The position numbers and the translations under genes were made by a program. From contig JAODUO010000116.1 of the NCBI GenBank assembly GCA_025642075.2, positions 12,501 through 76,500 on the forward strand: a DNA stretch of 64,000 nt, read 5' to 3'. Under the pieces are notes generated by a model that saw nothing but the letters and a program-made list of their open reading frames with translations, searched no databases and had not been told where the DNA came from. Position 1 is the first letter of the stretch. Each line of letters opens with the position of its first letter. Below, one piece after another: positions 1-15,700 of this stretch. The stretch comes from Ridgeia piscesae. Lineage: Eukaryota > Annelida > Polychaeta > Sabellida > Siboglinidae.

Positions 1-30
1 ATAATTATATATATAATTATATATATATAT

Positions 31-79
<49 letters not shown>
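1..79. repeat. (AT)n microsatellite in calpain intron
   Basis: Near-pure AT dinucleotides from the left edge, interrupted by short tat and taa steps. Confidence 0.9.
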
Positions 80-83
<4 letters not shown>

Positions 84-148
84 TTATTTATTGACATCAG
101 ATACTCCAGAGCAGCATTATTAAATTCTTCTGACTTGTTTCATTGCAG

Positions 149-5316
<5,168 letters not shown>

Positions 5317-5358
5317 GTATCATCAGTAGTTACTTGCTGTATGATAAATATGTAAAAC

Positions 5359-5453
5359 ACACACACACACGCACACACACGCACGCACACACACGCACAC
5401 ACACGCACACACACACACACGCACACGCGCGCGTGCGCGCGTGCGCGCACACA
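5359..5453. repeat. (CA)n/(CG) alternating purine-pyrimidine tract
   Basis: CACACACG repeats pass into gcgcgcgtgcgcgcgtgcgc. This is strict purine-pyrimidine alternation rich in CG, the classic Z-DNA-prone type. It lies at the calpain gene's 3' end, possibly in the 3' UTR. Confidence 0.9.
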
Positions 5454-5954
5454 CTGCCACATGTTTACATAGAAAGTTTAGTCTGGAACTGTAGAATCAT
5501 TATTCAACAGACACCAAATACATAAAAGCATGTTCATAAACAACACATCACCTGCCCTGACACACACTAAGACTTACAGCTGACCCACACTTAAGACACC
5601 TAAATAATTAAAACTGACAACTACTTTCACTTTCTGCCATCAGGTGCTGGAAATGACTGTGACATCGTGGACTGTCAAGCTGCCATGGTTGACATTCACT
5701 AAACACCCAATTGCTCAGCCAAGTCTAATGCTGTCCAGCAAAGATCCGCCAAATCACAATCACGAAGAACATTACTGCTTGTGCTAACATATTGCAACAT
5801 GCAATATGTAGTACCCAAGTCGAGTTAATGGATAATAGTAGCTTATTGTCATGGCTGACCCAAAGCTAACTAGTGAATATTAGAAATGTCTAGATTGCAT
5901 GGTTAAACTTTTAGGACATGTGAAGATTGATGTCATATAATCAGGATTTTGTTT

Positions 5955-5960
5955 AATAAA
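5955..5960 (+). promoter_or_regulatory. Polyadenylation signal of the calpain gene
   Basis: AATAAA, about 640 bases after the tentative stop codon, followed by a T-rich stretch. It is the first consensus hexamer downstream of the calpain exons. Confidence 0.5.
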
Positions 5961-6289
5961 GTATATTTTACAAAAATGATGGAAGTTACAAAATCTTGCA
6001 TCCCAAAAGGGTGCTGAAATACTTGGAACAACCATTGCCCAAATATAAGAACATACGATTTACAGGATATATGACCATGATTTGATGAGCATGGAGAATT
6101 TTTATAACATCTTTAGTGGTGGTTGCCACCATTACCCTCAAGCTGCATTTGGTTCGATTTGATTCCTAATGGTTACTAGGCCAACACTTCTCTACAGCTC
6201 TGGAATGGGTAGATAGGCAATAGGTGTTAGTCTGCGGGTCACCGGAGAAGTAAGGACATCTTGAAAGTAGTTGTGGAGAGCATTGTGGT

Positions 6290-6520
6290 CATCACGAGGA
6301 GAGACGGCTAGAGTGGTTTGGTCAAGTGAAGAGGAGAGACAGGGAAGACAGAAGAGTTGCCATGGAGACGAAGGTAGAGGGGAAATGAACGAGAGGGAGG
6401 CCCAAGTTGAGATGAGACAATGAGGGAAGATTTAAAGGCATGGCAGATGAAGGAAGAATGGGCAAAGAATAGGAAGAAATGGAAGAAACCCTGCCACCCC
6501 AAACAGGAAGATGGGGAAAG
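6290..6520 (+). pseudogene. LINE reverse-transcriptase C-terminal relic
   Basis: The plus strand reads ERRLEWFGQVKRRDREDRRV then AMETKVEGK, hits a TGA, shifts frame to GRPKLR, hits a second TGA where a Trp is expected, and continues MREDLKAWQMKEEWAKNRKK WKK. This matches the well-known tail of non-LTR retrotransposon ORF2 proteins ('RWFGHVxRRD..GKRxRGRPKxRW.D.VREDL'). Two stops and a frameshift show that it is dead. No target-site duplications or poly(A) tail are clear. Confidence 0.75.
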
Positions 6521-6709
6521 GTGAGAAAAATGCATATTAAACGTATAATGATATTATTTACAAAGATTTGGTGTGTGCTGAAACTCGCCAAATCCCTTCA
6601 ACTGGTGAACCCACCGAGACTCGTTTATTACCTCAGCAGTGTGCAACATTAGCGCAGCTTTCACCGTCATGCACACAAATGTAGTCTGGTTACAATACAA
6701 TAATACACA

Positions 6710-6711
<2 letters not shown>

Positions 6712-6750
<39 letters not shown>
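6712..6750. repeat. (AT)n-(AC)n microsatellite
   Basis: TA dinucleotides followed by acacacac. Confidence 0.9.
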
Positions 6751-6751
<1 letters not shown>

Positions 6752-7240
6752 TTTTGTTTTGGATAAAATAATGTAGCATACTATTTAGATATCTCATCCG
6801 GTTTGTCTATTTATATAAAAAAATCCCTGTTGGATAACGCAAATAATTGTTTGTAATACAAACACATTAAAGTCATGTCATAATTTTATGGTGGATAATC
6901 AAAATGTTTTCCTTAGAGGGGTCCCACTGCCGAGCTGCACGAGTTGTTAAAAAAGTTGGGCATGTCTACTCCCTGGCATCACCAATATTTAACAGCTGGT
7001 TGTTTTTTGAAGTGCACATTCATTCCAAATATCTCTTCACACTGTAGGGCAGTTCTTGGTATTGTGATATAATATACTATAAAAATATGTTTAAACTGCA
7101 ATTTTTAAAGGTTATTTCCAAGTCTAACTATAGTATTATTTTATCTAATAAAATAAGACCAACACTTCTATTCGTGAAAATGTTCATCAAGTTGGAAGTA
7201 AATTATTTAATATGATTACACAACTAGTAATTTCTGCTCA

Positions 7241-7733
7241 CATCAATGTTTCAGCCACCATTGTCGGCTGAAATATTAGTGAATCCAAACGATAAAGTGG
7301 AAGACAAACGCAAGACCACTTGTGTGTACCTAATCCCATGTAAGACCTGCAATATGTGTTACATCGGTGAAACAGGAAGAACATTTGGCACAAGACTAGA
7401 TGAACAAAAAAAAAGGTGAAACCATAACAACTATATGTTTCACTCGGGAGACAAGAAAATGCTTGACAAACGAAATAACAGACCATGTGGACAGACACAA
7501 CTGTGTGATAGACTGGGTGGGAGCGAAAGTGGTGGAAAAGAGAGCCGAACAGGTGTGCGTTTCGGATACAAGAAGCCATCTGGATTAGGAAGACGGTACC
7601 AAATATGAACAGTGATGAGTGGGCTACAGACTAAGTCACGTGTGGGATAGTCTGCTTGCCACGTCATCTGGTGAGCCGTGACAATTCAGTTCCTAATGAA
7701 GGCCGCCAATGGTGGCTGAAACAACGACGTGAG
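7241..7733 (+). mobile_element. Penelope-like element relic with GIY-YIG domain
   Basis: Plus-strand frames give KRKTTCVYLIPCKTCNMCYI then GETGRTFGTRLDE. This is the GIY-YIG endonuclease signature of Penelope-like elements (V-Y-x-I-P-C-x-x-C-x-x-x-Y-I-G-E-T-G-R-x-x-x-x-R-L-x-E-H). After a frameshift around the A9 run near 7406 it continues EITDHVDRHNCVIDWVGAKV, then AIWIRKTVPNMNSDEWATD. Frameshifts and stops show that it is inactive. It is short (about 490 bp) and bounded by inverted copies of a 17-bp sequence (7247-7263 and 7707-7723), so it looks like a strongly truncated copy. Confidence 0.8.
7693..7725 (+). ncRNA. Degenerate hammerhead-ribozyme-like motif at Penelope end
   Basis: The order is ctaatga (7693-7699; the canonical core is CUGAUGA), then a six-pair stem gccgcc/ggtggc read from 7702-7707 with 7711-7716 (one G-U pair, loop aat), then gaaac (7718-7722; canonical GAAA). 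Hammerhead motifs are known in Penelope-like element termini. The core G-to-A change and one extra A before stem II suggest an inactive relic. Confidence 0.5.
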
Positions 7734-7821
7734 GATGAAAATATATAAAATAATGTATTTTATATTCAATAAAATAAATGTATCCTGTAATTTTACCGTT
7801 ATGCATGTACACTGTATTAAC

Positions 7822-8069
7822 TTAGGACTGTTTCTTGTCTGGTGGCACATACATACACGGGCCCAGCAGACTATCAACTGGTATAAACGGTGCCGTCACA
7901 AGAAGTCTGTCTGACAGTGATGAGACTGGTGGCTCCATCTTCTGACCGTGCCCATGAAATGGTTTGACTGGGAGCACAAACTGAAGTGTTCTCCCGGCCA
8001 GTTCCGGGACAGTCAGTGCTGTGGTCTCGTTTTGAGTTGGCGAGGACGAACTCTGTTGAGGCTGCGACA
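7822..8069 (-). CDS. Terminal exon of the unidentified minus-strand gene
   Basis: The minus-strand acceptor is ttttgcatgtcag. It encodes [38 protein letters not shown] and a tail ending [13 protein letters not shown] then TAA. Codon usage looks balanced, and GC content is higher than in the flanks. Downstream on the minus strand there is no AATAAA before the Penelope relic, only an AATATAAAA variant near 7765. Confidence 0.6.
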
Positions 8070-9509
8070 CTGACATGCAAAAGAAGATATTATTATTTCT
8101 CAACGAGTGTCTATTTGCACAACCAATGCCAATCACAAAATTAGTTATTATTACAGATTCTTGATATGACAAAGGATATCTGCTGTAAAGAATATTAAAA
8201 CGAATGAGTGTGAATTGTGTTAAATAAAGGCATAACTGTCTGAGCCACATGGAACAATCTGACCAAGTCGTAGTGTCTTCATTAGAGACTGTTAGATGTT
8301 ACACTGAGTCCATTGTATGTGAAAAACGTCTGACGTGGCATAATAATTCCATAAAACTTAATTACCGTACATTTTAAAAGTTCACTCCCCGAATTACAGC
8401 GAAAACAATAATGTTTTGTTCTAAATCTATTTAATAAAGAAATTGCTATTAGTACTACATGCCCAATAATGTGAATGATAAAATAAGTTAACTACACTGT
8501 ACCTGTGGAAATATTCTAAGTTAAGTACATGACCACCACTACTACTAACAGACCTACCCCCTGGGTAGCTAAACTCTAGACCTGTTACATACTTATTGAA
8601 CACAATTTGTTTGGCAGATGCTGTTGCAACTGACCTTGTGAATTCTGATGACAGTTGTGGTCTGTCCCCAGTCCAAGAAGTTCTTCTACGCTATCGCCTC
8701 GGTCCAGGGCGGCCTGCCATGCGGCCCAGTCAGTCACCTCTTTCTAAAATCACTTGTCTATGAGAAGGGCGTTCATACTGCCAATTCCTATTGCCATAGC
8801 ATTGACTTTGCACGGCTGATCATAGCATAAACATACATACATACATATATTTAGTAGGTAATTGGCTCCTGGTGTTTTACAGTTAGGAGCCAGAACGTCA
8901 GGCATTCATGATGGATTCTCTGTCTAAGCTGGCCATATTATGGGTATACAGTTTTGACACTGGCATCCTTTGAAATAAATTTAGATTTCCCCAGCTACTC
9001 CAGCTTGTGTCACATGATGTAGGTCATGTGACATGACTGTGAAAATCAATCCACTGAAATAAGCTGTGAGATGCTGCCGAAATATACGAAAAAAGGTTTC
9101 TTGAGAGGTAAAGAATTTATTAAACAACAAACCAATATATTTATTTTTTATAAATAGCCTGTCTGGGCTCACTTTGGAGACCGAAAAAACAGTGGAGTCG
9201 GCATAAACAAACTACATTTATTGTTCATTCCAAGTGTACGAAGCAGCAACACAAGGTGCTGTGCCGGGGCTGGCACAAATTGGAGCACTATCTGGGTCCC
9301 CAGAAATGTGTCTAGACACAATATTTGTAAAACATAAATATGACTGAATGATTATCATTAGGCTATAATTTAGGGTTAGTACCTAATGTAGTAGGCAAAT
9401 ATACAGTTATAATGGCACAATTGAGGTGAGTCCAGATTCGATACATGTGCTGGAGAGGGAGAGAGGCTTAGCCAGACAAACACAATTAGTGTGATTGTGC
9501 TACAGTATG

Positions 9510-9565
<56 letters not shown>

Positions 9566-9581
9566 GTGAACAATAGTTTAA

Positions 9582-9667
<86 letters not shown>

Positions 9668-9735
9668 GTGTGTATATATATATATATATATATAACACAG
9701 TATATATATACATGTGTATATATATATATACACAC

Positions 9736-9782
<47 letters not shown>

Positions 9783-9803
9783 TAGTATATATATACATAT
9801 ATA

Positions 9804-9854
<51 letters not shown>

Positions 9855-10073
9855 ACCATATTGTTCTAATAGAGCGCAGTGCATGAGTGGGAAGGCTTGG
9901 GTGGGTGTCTATTAATTTCTCAAAAGTGAGTAGAATGTGGTCACCCGCTATATCGGCTTCAAAACAGAGTACCTGGTAGGTAACTGATCCGCAACGTGGC
10001 ACCATTGGTGTACTCACAGTCACAGTGCCTCCAAGTGAATGAACCGAGGCATACTTTGTGTTCTTCAAGTTGC
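7822..10073 (-). CDS. Unidentified protein, 3' part of a minus-strand gene
   Basis: The exons are read on the minus strand. The terminal exon 8069-7822 ends in TAA. The exon at about 8743-8635 has a clear AAG|GTCAGT donor. A weaker exon lies at about 10062-9973 (CAG|GTACTC). Phases agree: 0 between the first two and 1 before the last. Readable pieces are [40 protein letters not shown] and [21 protein letters not shown] do not recognise the family. The C-terminus is Pro- and Ser-rich and soluble-looking, with no membrane segment. Upstream exons were not found; the gene may be divergently oriented to YIF1. Confidence 0.5.
8070..8634. other. AT-rich intron of the minus-strand gene
   Basis: Nothing recognisable. 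One open minus-strand frame is only an extension of the terminal exon through its acceptor. Confidence 0.5.
8635..8743 (-). CDS. Penultimate exon of the unidentified minus-strand gene
   Basis: Encodes (KE)[34 protein letters not shown] with donor AAG|GTCAGT. The acceptor is one of three nearby AGs in ttttagaaagag, so the left boundary is uncertain by 6 bases. The segment is GC-rich and CpG-containing compared with its AT-rich flanks, which supports coding. Confidence 0.6.
9505..9854. repeat. Compound (AT)n/(ACAT)n microsatellite of about 350 bp
   Basis: Long AT dinucleotide runs with gtgtgta, catgtg and taacacag interruptions. All open frames across it are low-complexity. Confidence 0.95.
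9973..10062 (-). CDS. Possible further exon of the minus-strand gene
   Basis: An open minus-strand stretch ends CGSVTYQ at a CAG|GTACTC donor. The frame stays open past this donor into the AT repeat. A motif (gggtgtctatta) shared with 10845 lies just beyond it, so this could be transposon-derived rather than an exon. Confidence 0.3.
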
Positions 10074-11102
10074 TTTAATAATGTCAAATAAATGTAGTAA
10101 TGTGAACATAGGTTGGATTTACTGCATGTAAAAGCTGCATGTGCATCCGAAATGGCAAATCAGTGTTGACATACGATATCAATTTCGATGTACTCCTGAC
10201 TAGAATCGTATAGAACCATGAGTCAAGCAGATGCAATTATTCAAATTGTCAACTGTCTGATTTATCAAAAGAAGCAAAGCTTATTAATTAAAACACATAT
10301 GCCTGAATATGAATTTATATGACAATTACTCTGACTTATTCTTGTGATCGAAGTTGGTTGATGCCAGTCGCATTCCGCGACCATGGGCGATTCGTCTGAT
10401 ATGGAGTTGTGAAACAGATGACAATCTCAACTTTGTCTCTACTCAAATTCGTTTGCATAATTCCATCAAATTTGTTGTAATTGTTTGTCTTGACTGATCA
10501 ATGCAATAAAATATGCAGGCAGCACTGTATGTTGTTTCGTTGTTGTTGCTCAGAAACTTTACGCGAACAGTCGGCTTTTAATTCAACGTAAACAAATCCG
10601 CCATTTGTTTGATGCACATGATGGCCTCTCTTTGATAGTACCAAAAATAGAAGCCCTTTTGTGGTCAGCATTTACATTTACCATAATTATATTTACTTAG
10701 TCTCACTAGTAATGGTTCGGTTGCCCTGCGCACATTTTTTTTAATAGCATTAGTCTGCTAATAATTGTAGCGTCTACTCTGTTGCATTTTTGGCGTCACT
10801 CAAACACATTTTCATGGATTGTTTCACATCTAAAAAAGGGGTGGGTGTCTATTAGGTAGTGCGCGTCTATTAGGGGCAATACGGTATATATTATATACAC
10901 TATATATTATCGCCCACTTTTACATGTACTTTAATTGGACCCCTTTATTTCCATCGTGTCTATACTTACATTCATTGTCAATGGTCTCTGGTGGTACTGA
11001 GCATATAATATGACATGCAGTTGTCGGTGTCATCGTATATTAGTCCACAAAATATATACAGTACAATATTTTTTGATCAAGAACACGCACGTCTGAAAAG
11101 GA

Positions 11103-11160
11103 AGTGGCGCCACCACTCATTTCATTGCAGTTAGTCTCAAACCCGCGAGGTGGCGCCACT
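11103..11160. repeat. Inverted repeat of 12-bp GTGGCGCCAC-containing arms
   Basis: agtggcgccacc at 11103-11114 is the exact reverse complement of ggtggcgccact at 11149-11160. Each arm also contains the self-palindrome gtggcgccac. The spacer is 34 bp. Confidence 0.8.
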
Positions 11161-11324
11161 ATTGTGATCTCAAATTAATACTTTGGCAAAATTCATCTTG
11201 TATAGCTTAAAACTGTATGGTCAATGACCCGCCACCTATTATAATAATTGATATGTAGTGTTATGCATGTTCTATATAGGTCTATGTATTTGTAAAACTG
11301 TGATCTTCTATGTACTACGATATG

Positions 11325-11450
11325 ATTCTATTCTATTCTATTCTATTCTATTCTATTCTATTCTATTCTATTCTATTCTATTCTATTCTATTCTATTCTA
11401 TTCTATTCTATTCTATTCTATTCTATTCTATTCTATTCTATTCTATTCTA
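11325..11450. repeat. (TTCTA)n pentanucleotide microsatellite
   Basis: About 25 perfect copies of attct/ttcta. Confidence 0.97.
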
Positions 11451-11550
11451 AATACGCTAGCTTTTCCAGCTATTCGCCGAATTTACTCTATATGTGGTAT
11501 CATAGCAACGAGGCGACATATCTAAATATTTACTTGCAGGCTAGCATACC

Positions 11551-11715
11551 GCACACGCACACGCACACGCACACGCACACGCACACGCACACGCACACGC
11601 ACACGCACACGCACACGCACACGCACACGCACACGCACACGCACACGCACACGCACACGCACACGCACACGCACACGCACACGCACACGCACACGCACAC
11701 GCACACGCACACGCA
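11551..11715. repeat. (GCACAC)n hexanucleotide microsatellite
   Basis: About 27 uninterrupted copies. Purine-pyrimidine alternation with one CG per unit makes it Z-DNA-prone. Confidence 0.97.
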
Positions 11716-12088
11716 TAATTACTCTGAGCAGTTTGCATTGACATTAATTAGTCAAGCAACGAAAAAATAATAGTTAAAAATTTCGATTCGTGATCGGTAG
11801 CCGTCGTGGGTTATTTGGAATATTTATGAGTTTATATTTCAGGCTTGATATTTGCATAACGCAAATAATGTTTTACTAAGAGAAACATTTTAAAACATGG
11901 TACTCGTTTCTTCACCAAAGATAAAGTAGCAATGGACATGATACATGAAACGTCTAACTGCATGCAAGCATTTATAAAAAAAAAATTATATATTATACTG
12001 TAATCTGTAACGTGGTAGGATTTACACTAACATGAATATTTCTATAATTTATTCATTTAATTATTTTCTTTAATATGCTCCAAAGACA

Positions 12089-12093
<5 letters not shown>

Positions 12094-12148
<55 letters not shown>

Positions 12149-12270
12149 ATATATCATATATCATATATCATATATCATATATCATATATCATATATCATA
12201 TATCATATATCATATATCATATATCATATATCATATATCATATATCATATATCATATATCATATCATATA
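12094..12270. repeat. (AT)n followed by (CATATAT)n heptanucleotide array
   Basis: TA dinucleotides up to about 12150, then about 17 copies of a 7-bp unit (atatatc) that ends in a shortened unit. Confidence 0.93.
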
Positions 12271-12773
12271 TACATTGTTCTTATCCCAAACATTAGATTA
12301 CGAATCTAACTTAAAAACATATTTCTTCTTCATATTTATGTGGTTACCTCTGTGACTGTATAAAGGAACATTCCACAGTCTACACATGCACTTTTGAATA
12401 TCATTTATTTACGAGGTTTCGAAGTGTGTGTACGTGGTGTTTTTGACCCAAACCTCAACTGCTGCTTTGCATATGTTTCCTCTTATGTCGGAGTTACCAC
12501 AATTCTATGACGAAATGCGTCATCCGATACTCGACGTCTTCATTTATTATTATTTTATTATTATTTGATGTTTTATCCAACAATAAACTAACCCTTGAAA
12601 TGTTCAGGACTGGGTAGTACATTAGGCTTGTAGATTTCGTCTACTGTGATTCCGTCCACGTTTTACTATTTCTGGGCTTTCGTGGCATTGCCGTAAATCG
12701 GTCTGCGTGTCTACCGATGGTTTGACGGCTTGTGAATTTCGACGTTTTTTACGAAAGATTGAATTTTTGTATC

Positions 12774-12798
12774 ATGAATTTAACAGGTCCACGCCACC
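12774..12798 (+). CDS. YIF1B: YIF1 exon 1 with start codon (predicted)
   Basis: ATG starts M-N-L-T-G-P-R-H and one base is left over at the strong donor c|gtaagt. Its phase completes a proline codon with exon 2, giving [13 protein letters not shown]. It lies 2.5 kb from exon 2. The choice rests on ATG, donor and phase; no upstream alternative with the right phase was seen. Confidence 0.6.
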
Positions 12799-15700
12799 GT
12801 AAGTGTACATTATTTCATAGACACACGTAGACGTTATACCTGTAAGTAATGCATGTTTTGTGGGTGTGTAATGTATTGCGTTGTTGTGTTATTGCGAGTT
12901 TTTTGGTAAGAATTTGCAAAACAAAATAATGCCTAACATCAAATAAATAGTGATATATAAGTAGAATAATGAGACTAATAGTTGTAAAACCCAATCCAGC
13001 GTTAGAATGTTCTGTTTTTTTATTTAACCATGTGATCAATGTAGGGTGTATATTACTGTGTAGCTAATATTTGTATGTGCTGTACCGGTAAGTACGCCAA
13101 GTTATTAAAATCTGGCCCAGTCCTACACCTAGTCCTAGATCACGACCCACCAACCCATTAATTTGTCTGCAGTAATAAGATATCATTTTTTAACTACAGG
13201 ATATTCAAACTGTGCACAACATTATTATTCAAAGTTAGGGCAGGGCTAGGCCTATGAGACTAGGAGGTCTAGGTAAATCTGTCACCATATGAGAGTTTGG
13301 GTGATATGTCCCAAAATACGGTAAAGATTAAAGATACTAAGTCTAAGACTTAGTAACATTTATAATAAGCAATGGACTTGAAATGTTCTTCAAAGAGTAA
13401 GAGTACCAGCATTCTTGCTAATATGTCAGCAGATTTATATTAAGGCTAAAGTTCAAAAACAACATAAAAACCTAATCATAAATTTTGAACATATCGTCTA
13501 GGACATATGCAACTTGGGATATAAAGTCCATATGCCACCTATGACATAGCATGACACACCCCGCCTACAGACTTGATGTCCTATGCACAGAGTTTTATAT
13601 AGATCTATGGACTATATGGTACTATGTCACATAATATTATATGTTCTAGACGATGTGTCCTAAAAAAAATTATTTGTGCATTTAGGTCTTAATATAGATC
13701 AGTGGATATTAGTAGCACTAATGGTGTCACTCTTTGCGGAACATTCCAAGACGTTTGCACATTTTAAATATTACTAGTTATATTATTTGGGGGAATTATT
13801 TTCCAACATTTCTATGACATTTAAGTGACTTGGGAGTTGGGATGGACATAAGTGACTTGGGACATACCGTCTGGACATACCCGCACGATTGTGCCTGGTA
13901 GTAAGCACACGTCTATGATCCTTATGTCATTTTTAACAAAGGAACACAGTTGACTGGCAAATGCAGTGACAGTACATCATGTCTTACTGTGAAGCATGCA
14001 TCATTGCTTAAGCACCTTGGATTATCTCTTCATTATACACTGTAGTATGTTGTTGACATGTTATCCACAGTATAAACTTCTGGCAAGCAAGATGAGATTC
14101 TCAAAAAGTTCTACTGACATCATATGTAAAACGAAACACCAGTACCAGTACGTGGCTTAGCTATGGGCCCCTCCGGGGGAGAAATAAAAGGCACTGAAAC
14201 TCAACTCTGTGCTCCTCAAAAGACATCAAGACTCAGACAGTGCCATAGTTGACGAGTCTAGCTGACTGGTCTGATTGGGAAGAGGTTGCAGCAGATGGCA
14301 AGATAGATGATCATGATGACTATATTTATGTATCTGGGCAATCAAAAGTGTAATCTTTCAAACAGTACCAAGATATTTTGTATAATGTTGCTAGCAACCA
14401 TTGAACTGAGTATTTTAGGCCTTGTTTTGAGTTGTATATTGTTTGCTCTTTTATCTATGTTTTTGTTTATATTCTGTCTGTTAGACTTGATCTGGTTTGA
14501 ATTTATACTGAAAATGGAGACTGTTTCAACCATGCCACTGATTGTCACCTGCATGAGGTGTTGTTTGTTGTGTTCTGCCTGCTGACTTGATGTAATTGCT
14601 ACTAATTGGTGATATCAAGGTCTTTGTGTTTCCTAGTTTAGATGCTTGACCTACTTTTAGTCTTTAGTGAAACAGTGTTCATAAGAATACAGGAATGTTG
14701 AAACTTCCATTCCAGATATTTAAGCGTACAGTGTTGTCATTAGATGCATTACATTGCACAACCTGAGTTGGAAGTGCTACCATTTTGGTACCAGAACTAG
14801 TTTTGTTATTGATTTCAGTTACTGATCACTGATGTGCAGTAATTTTGCAGTTGTGTGCTGTCTGGTGTCGATGTCTTATTCAGGCGTAAATCTAAACCAG
14901 ATGTTTTTGTTACACTAGTCAGATGTCTGGAAGCAGTAATTGAATGCAGACTCCGATACTATGGTTGTCAGTGCATTTGTGTGTTGTGATTTGTGACGTC
15001 AGTCGCTCAGTGTGTTTGTCAGTCGCTCAGTGTGTTTGTCAGTCGCTCAGTGTGTTTGTCAGTCGCTCAGTGTGTTTGTCAGTCGCTCAGTGTGTTTGTC
15101 AGTTGCTCAGTGTGTTTGTCAGTTGCTCAGTGTGTTTGCCAGTCGCTCAGTGTGTTTGCCAGTCACTCAGTGTGTTTGTCAGTCACTCAGTGTGTTTGCC
15201 AGTTGCTCAGTGTGTTTGTCAGTCACTCAGTGTGTTTGTCAGTCGCTCAGTGTGTTTTCAGTCTGTTGTTATCTGGTTACAGCGGCGGAACATAAGCACC
15301 GAGGTAGAAACTTAGGAAATGCAAATCCACAATTGTTCGACGACACAAGCACAGCGCCACCTGCTGGATATGACCAACAACAGCCTTTCATGCCGCAGCC
15401 TGGTGTGTTCCACAGCTATAATAATTACTCCGTTGCAATTTTACCGAAAGTTGTGGTGGCCAGTGAACCCTCTGTTTTTCCAAATCTAGCTCTGGATCAG
15501 TCTGTCTAATCACCAAAAGTATGGAGCAAAAACGATTGCATGAAAAAGCATTAACACAGTAGTGTCACATGATTCCTAATTTGAGGTATGTAAATGTTGA
15601 GGTCAGTGCCCGGCCCAATATGAAAGTAACAATTTGAATTTTGCAACTAATTGACAGCAACTGATAACAGAGTTGTCAGGCTACTTGTTGCTACAATAAT

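Larger units (their letters stand above)
5961..7240. other. Intergenic stretch between calpain and the Penelope relic
   Basis: Besides the LINE relic at 6290-6520 and an (AT)n tract at 6712-6742, I see only AT-rich DNA with no open frame resembling a protein. Confidence 0.6.
10074..12773. other. Intergenic region upstream of YIF1
   Basis: Contains a transposon-like motif at 10842-10886, a palindromic inverted repeat at 11103-11160 and four simple-sequence arrays. No protein-like exon was found. The segment before 12774 should contain the YIF1 promoter and 5' UTR; no TATA box in a clear position is visible. Confidence 0.5.

Noticed and set aside
10380..10430. ATG GGC GAT TCG TCT as a possible alternative first exon of YIF1
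   Set aside because: The frame stops after nine codons and no donor of the needed phase is present; the 12774 ATG with gtaagt donor fits better.
14944..15509. Long frames with repeated [15 protein letters not shown] text
   Set aside because: They arise from the 20-bp intronic repeat read in three frames. One frame merely runs into the genuine YIF1 exon 2.
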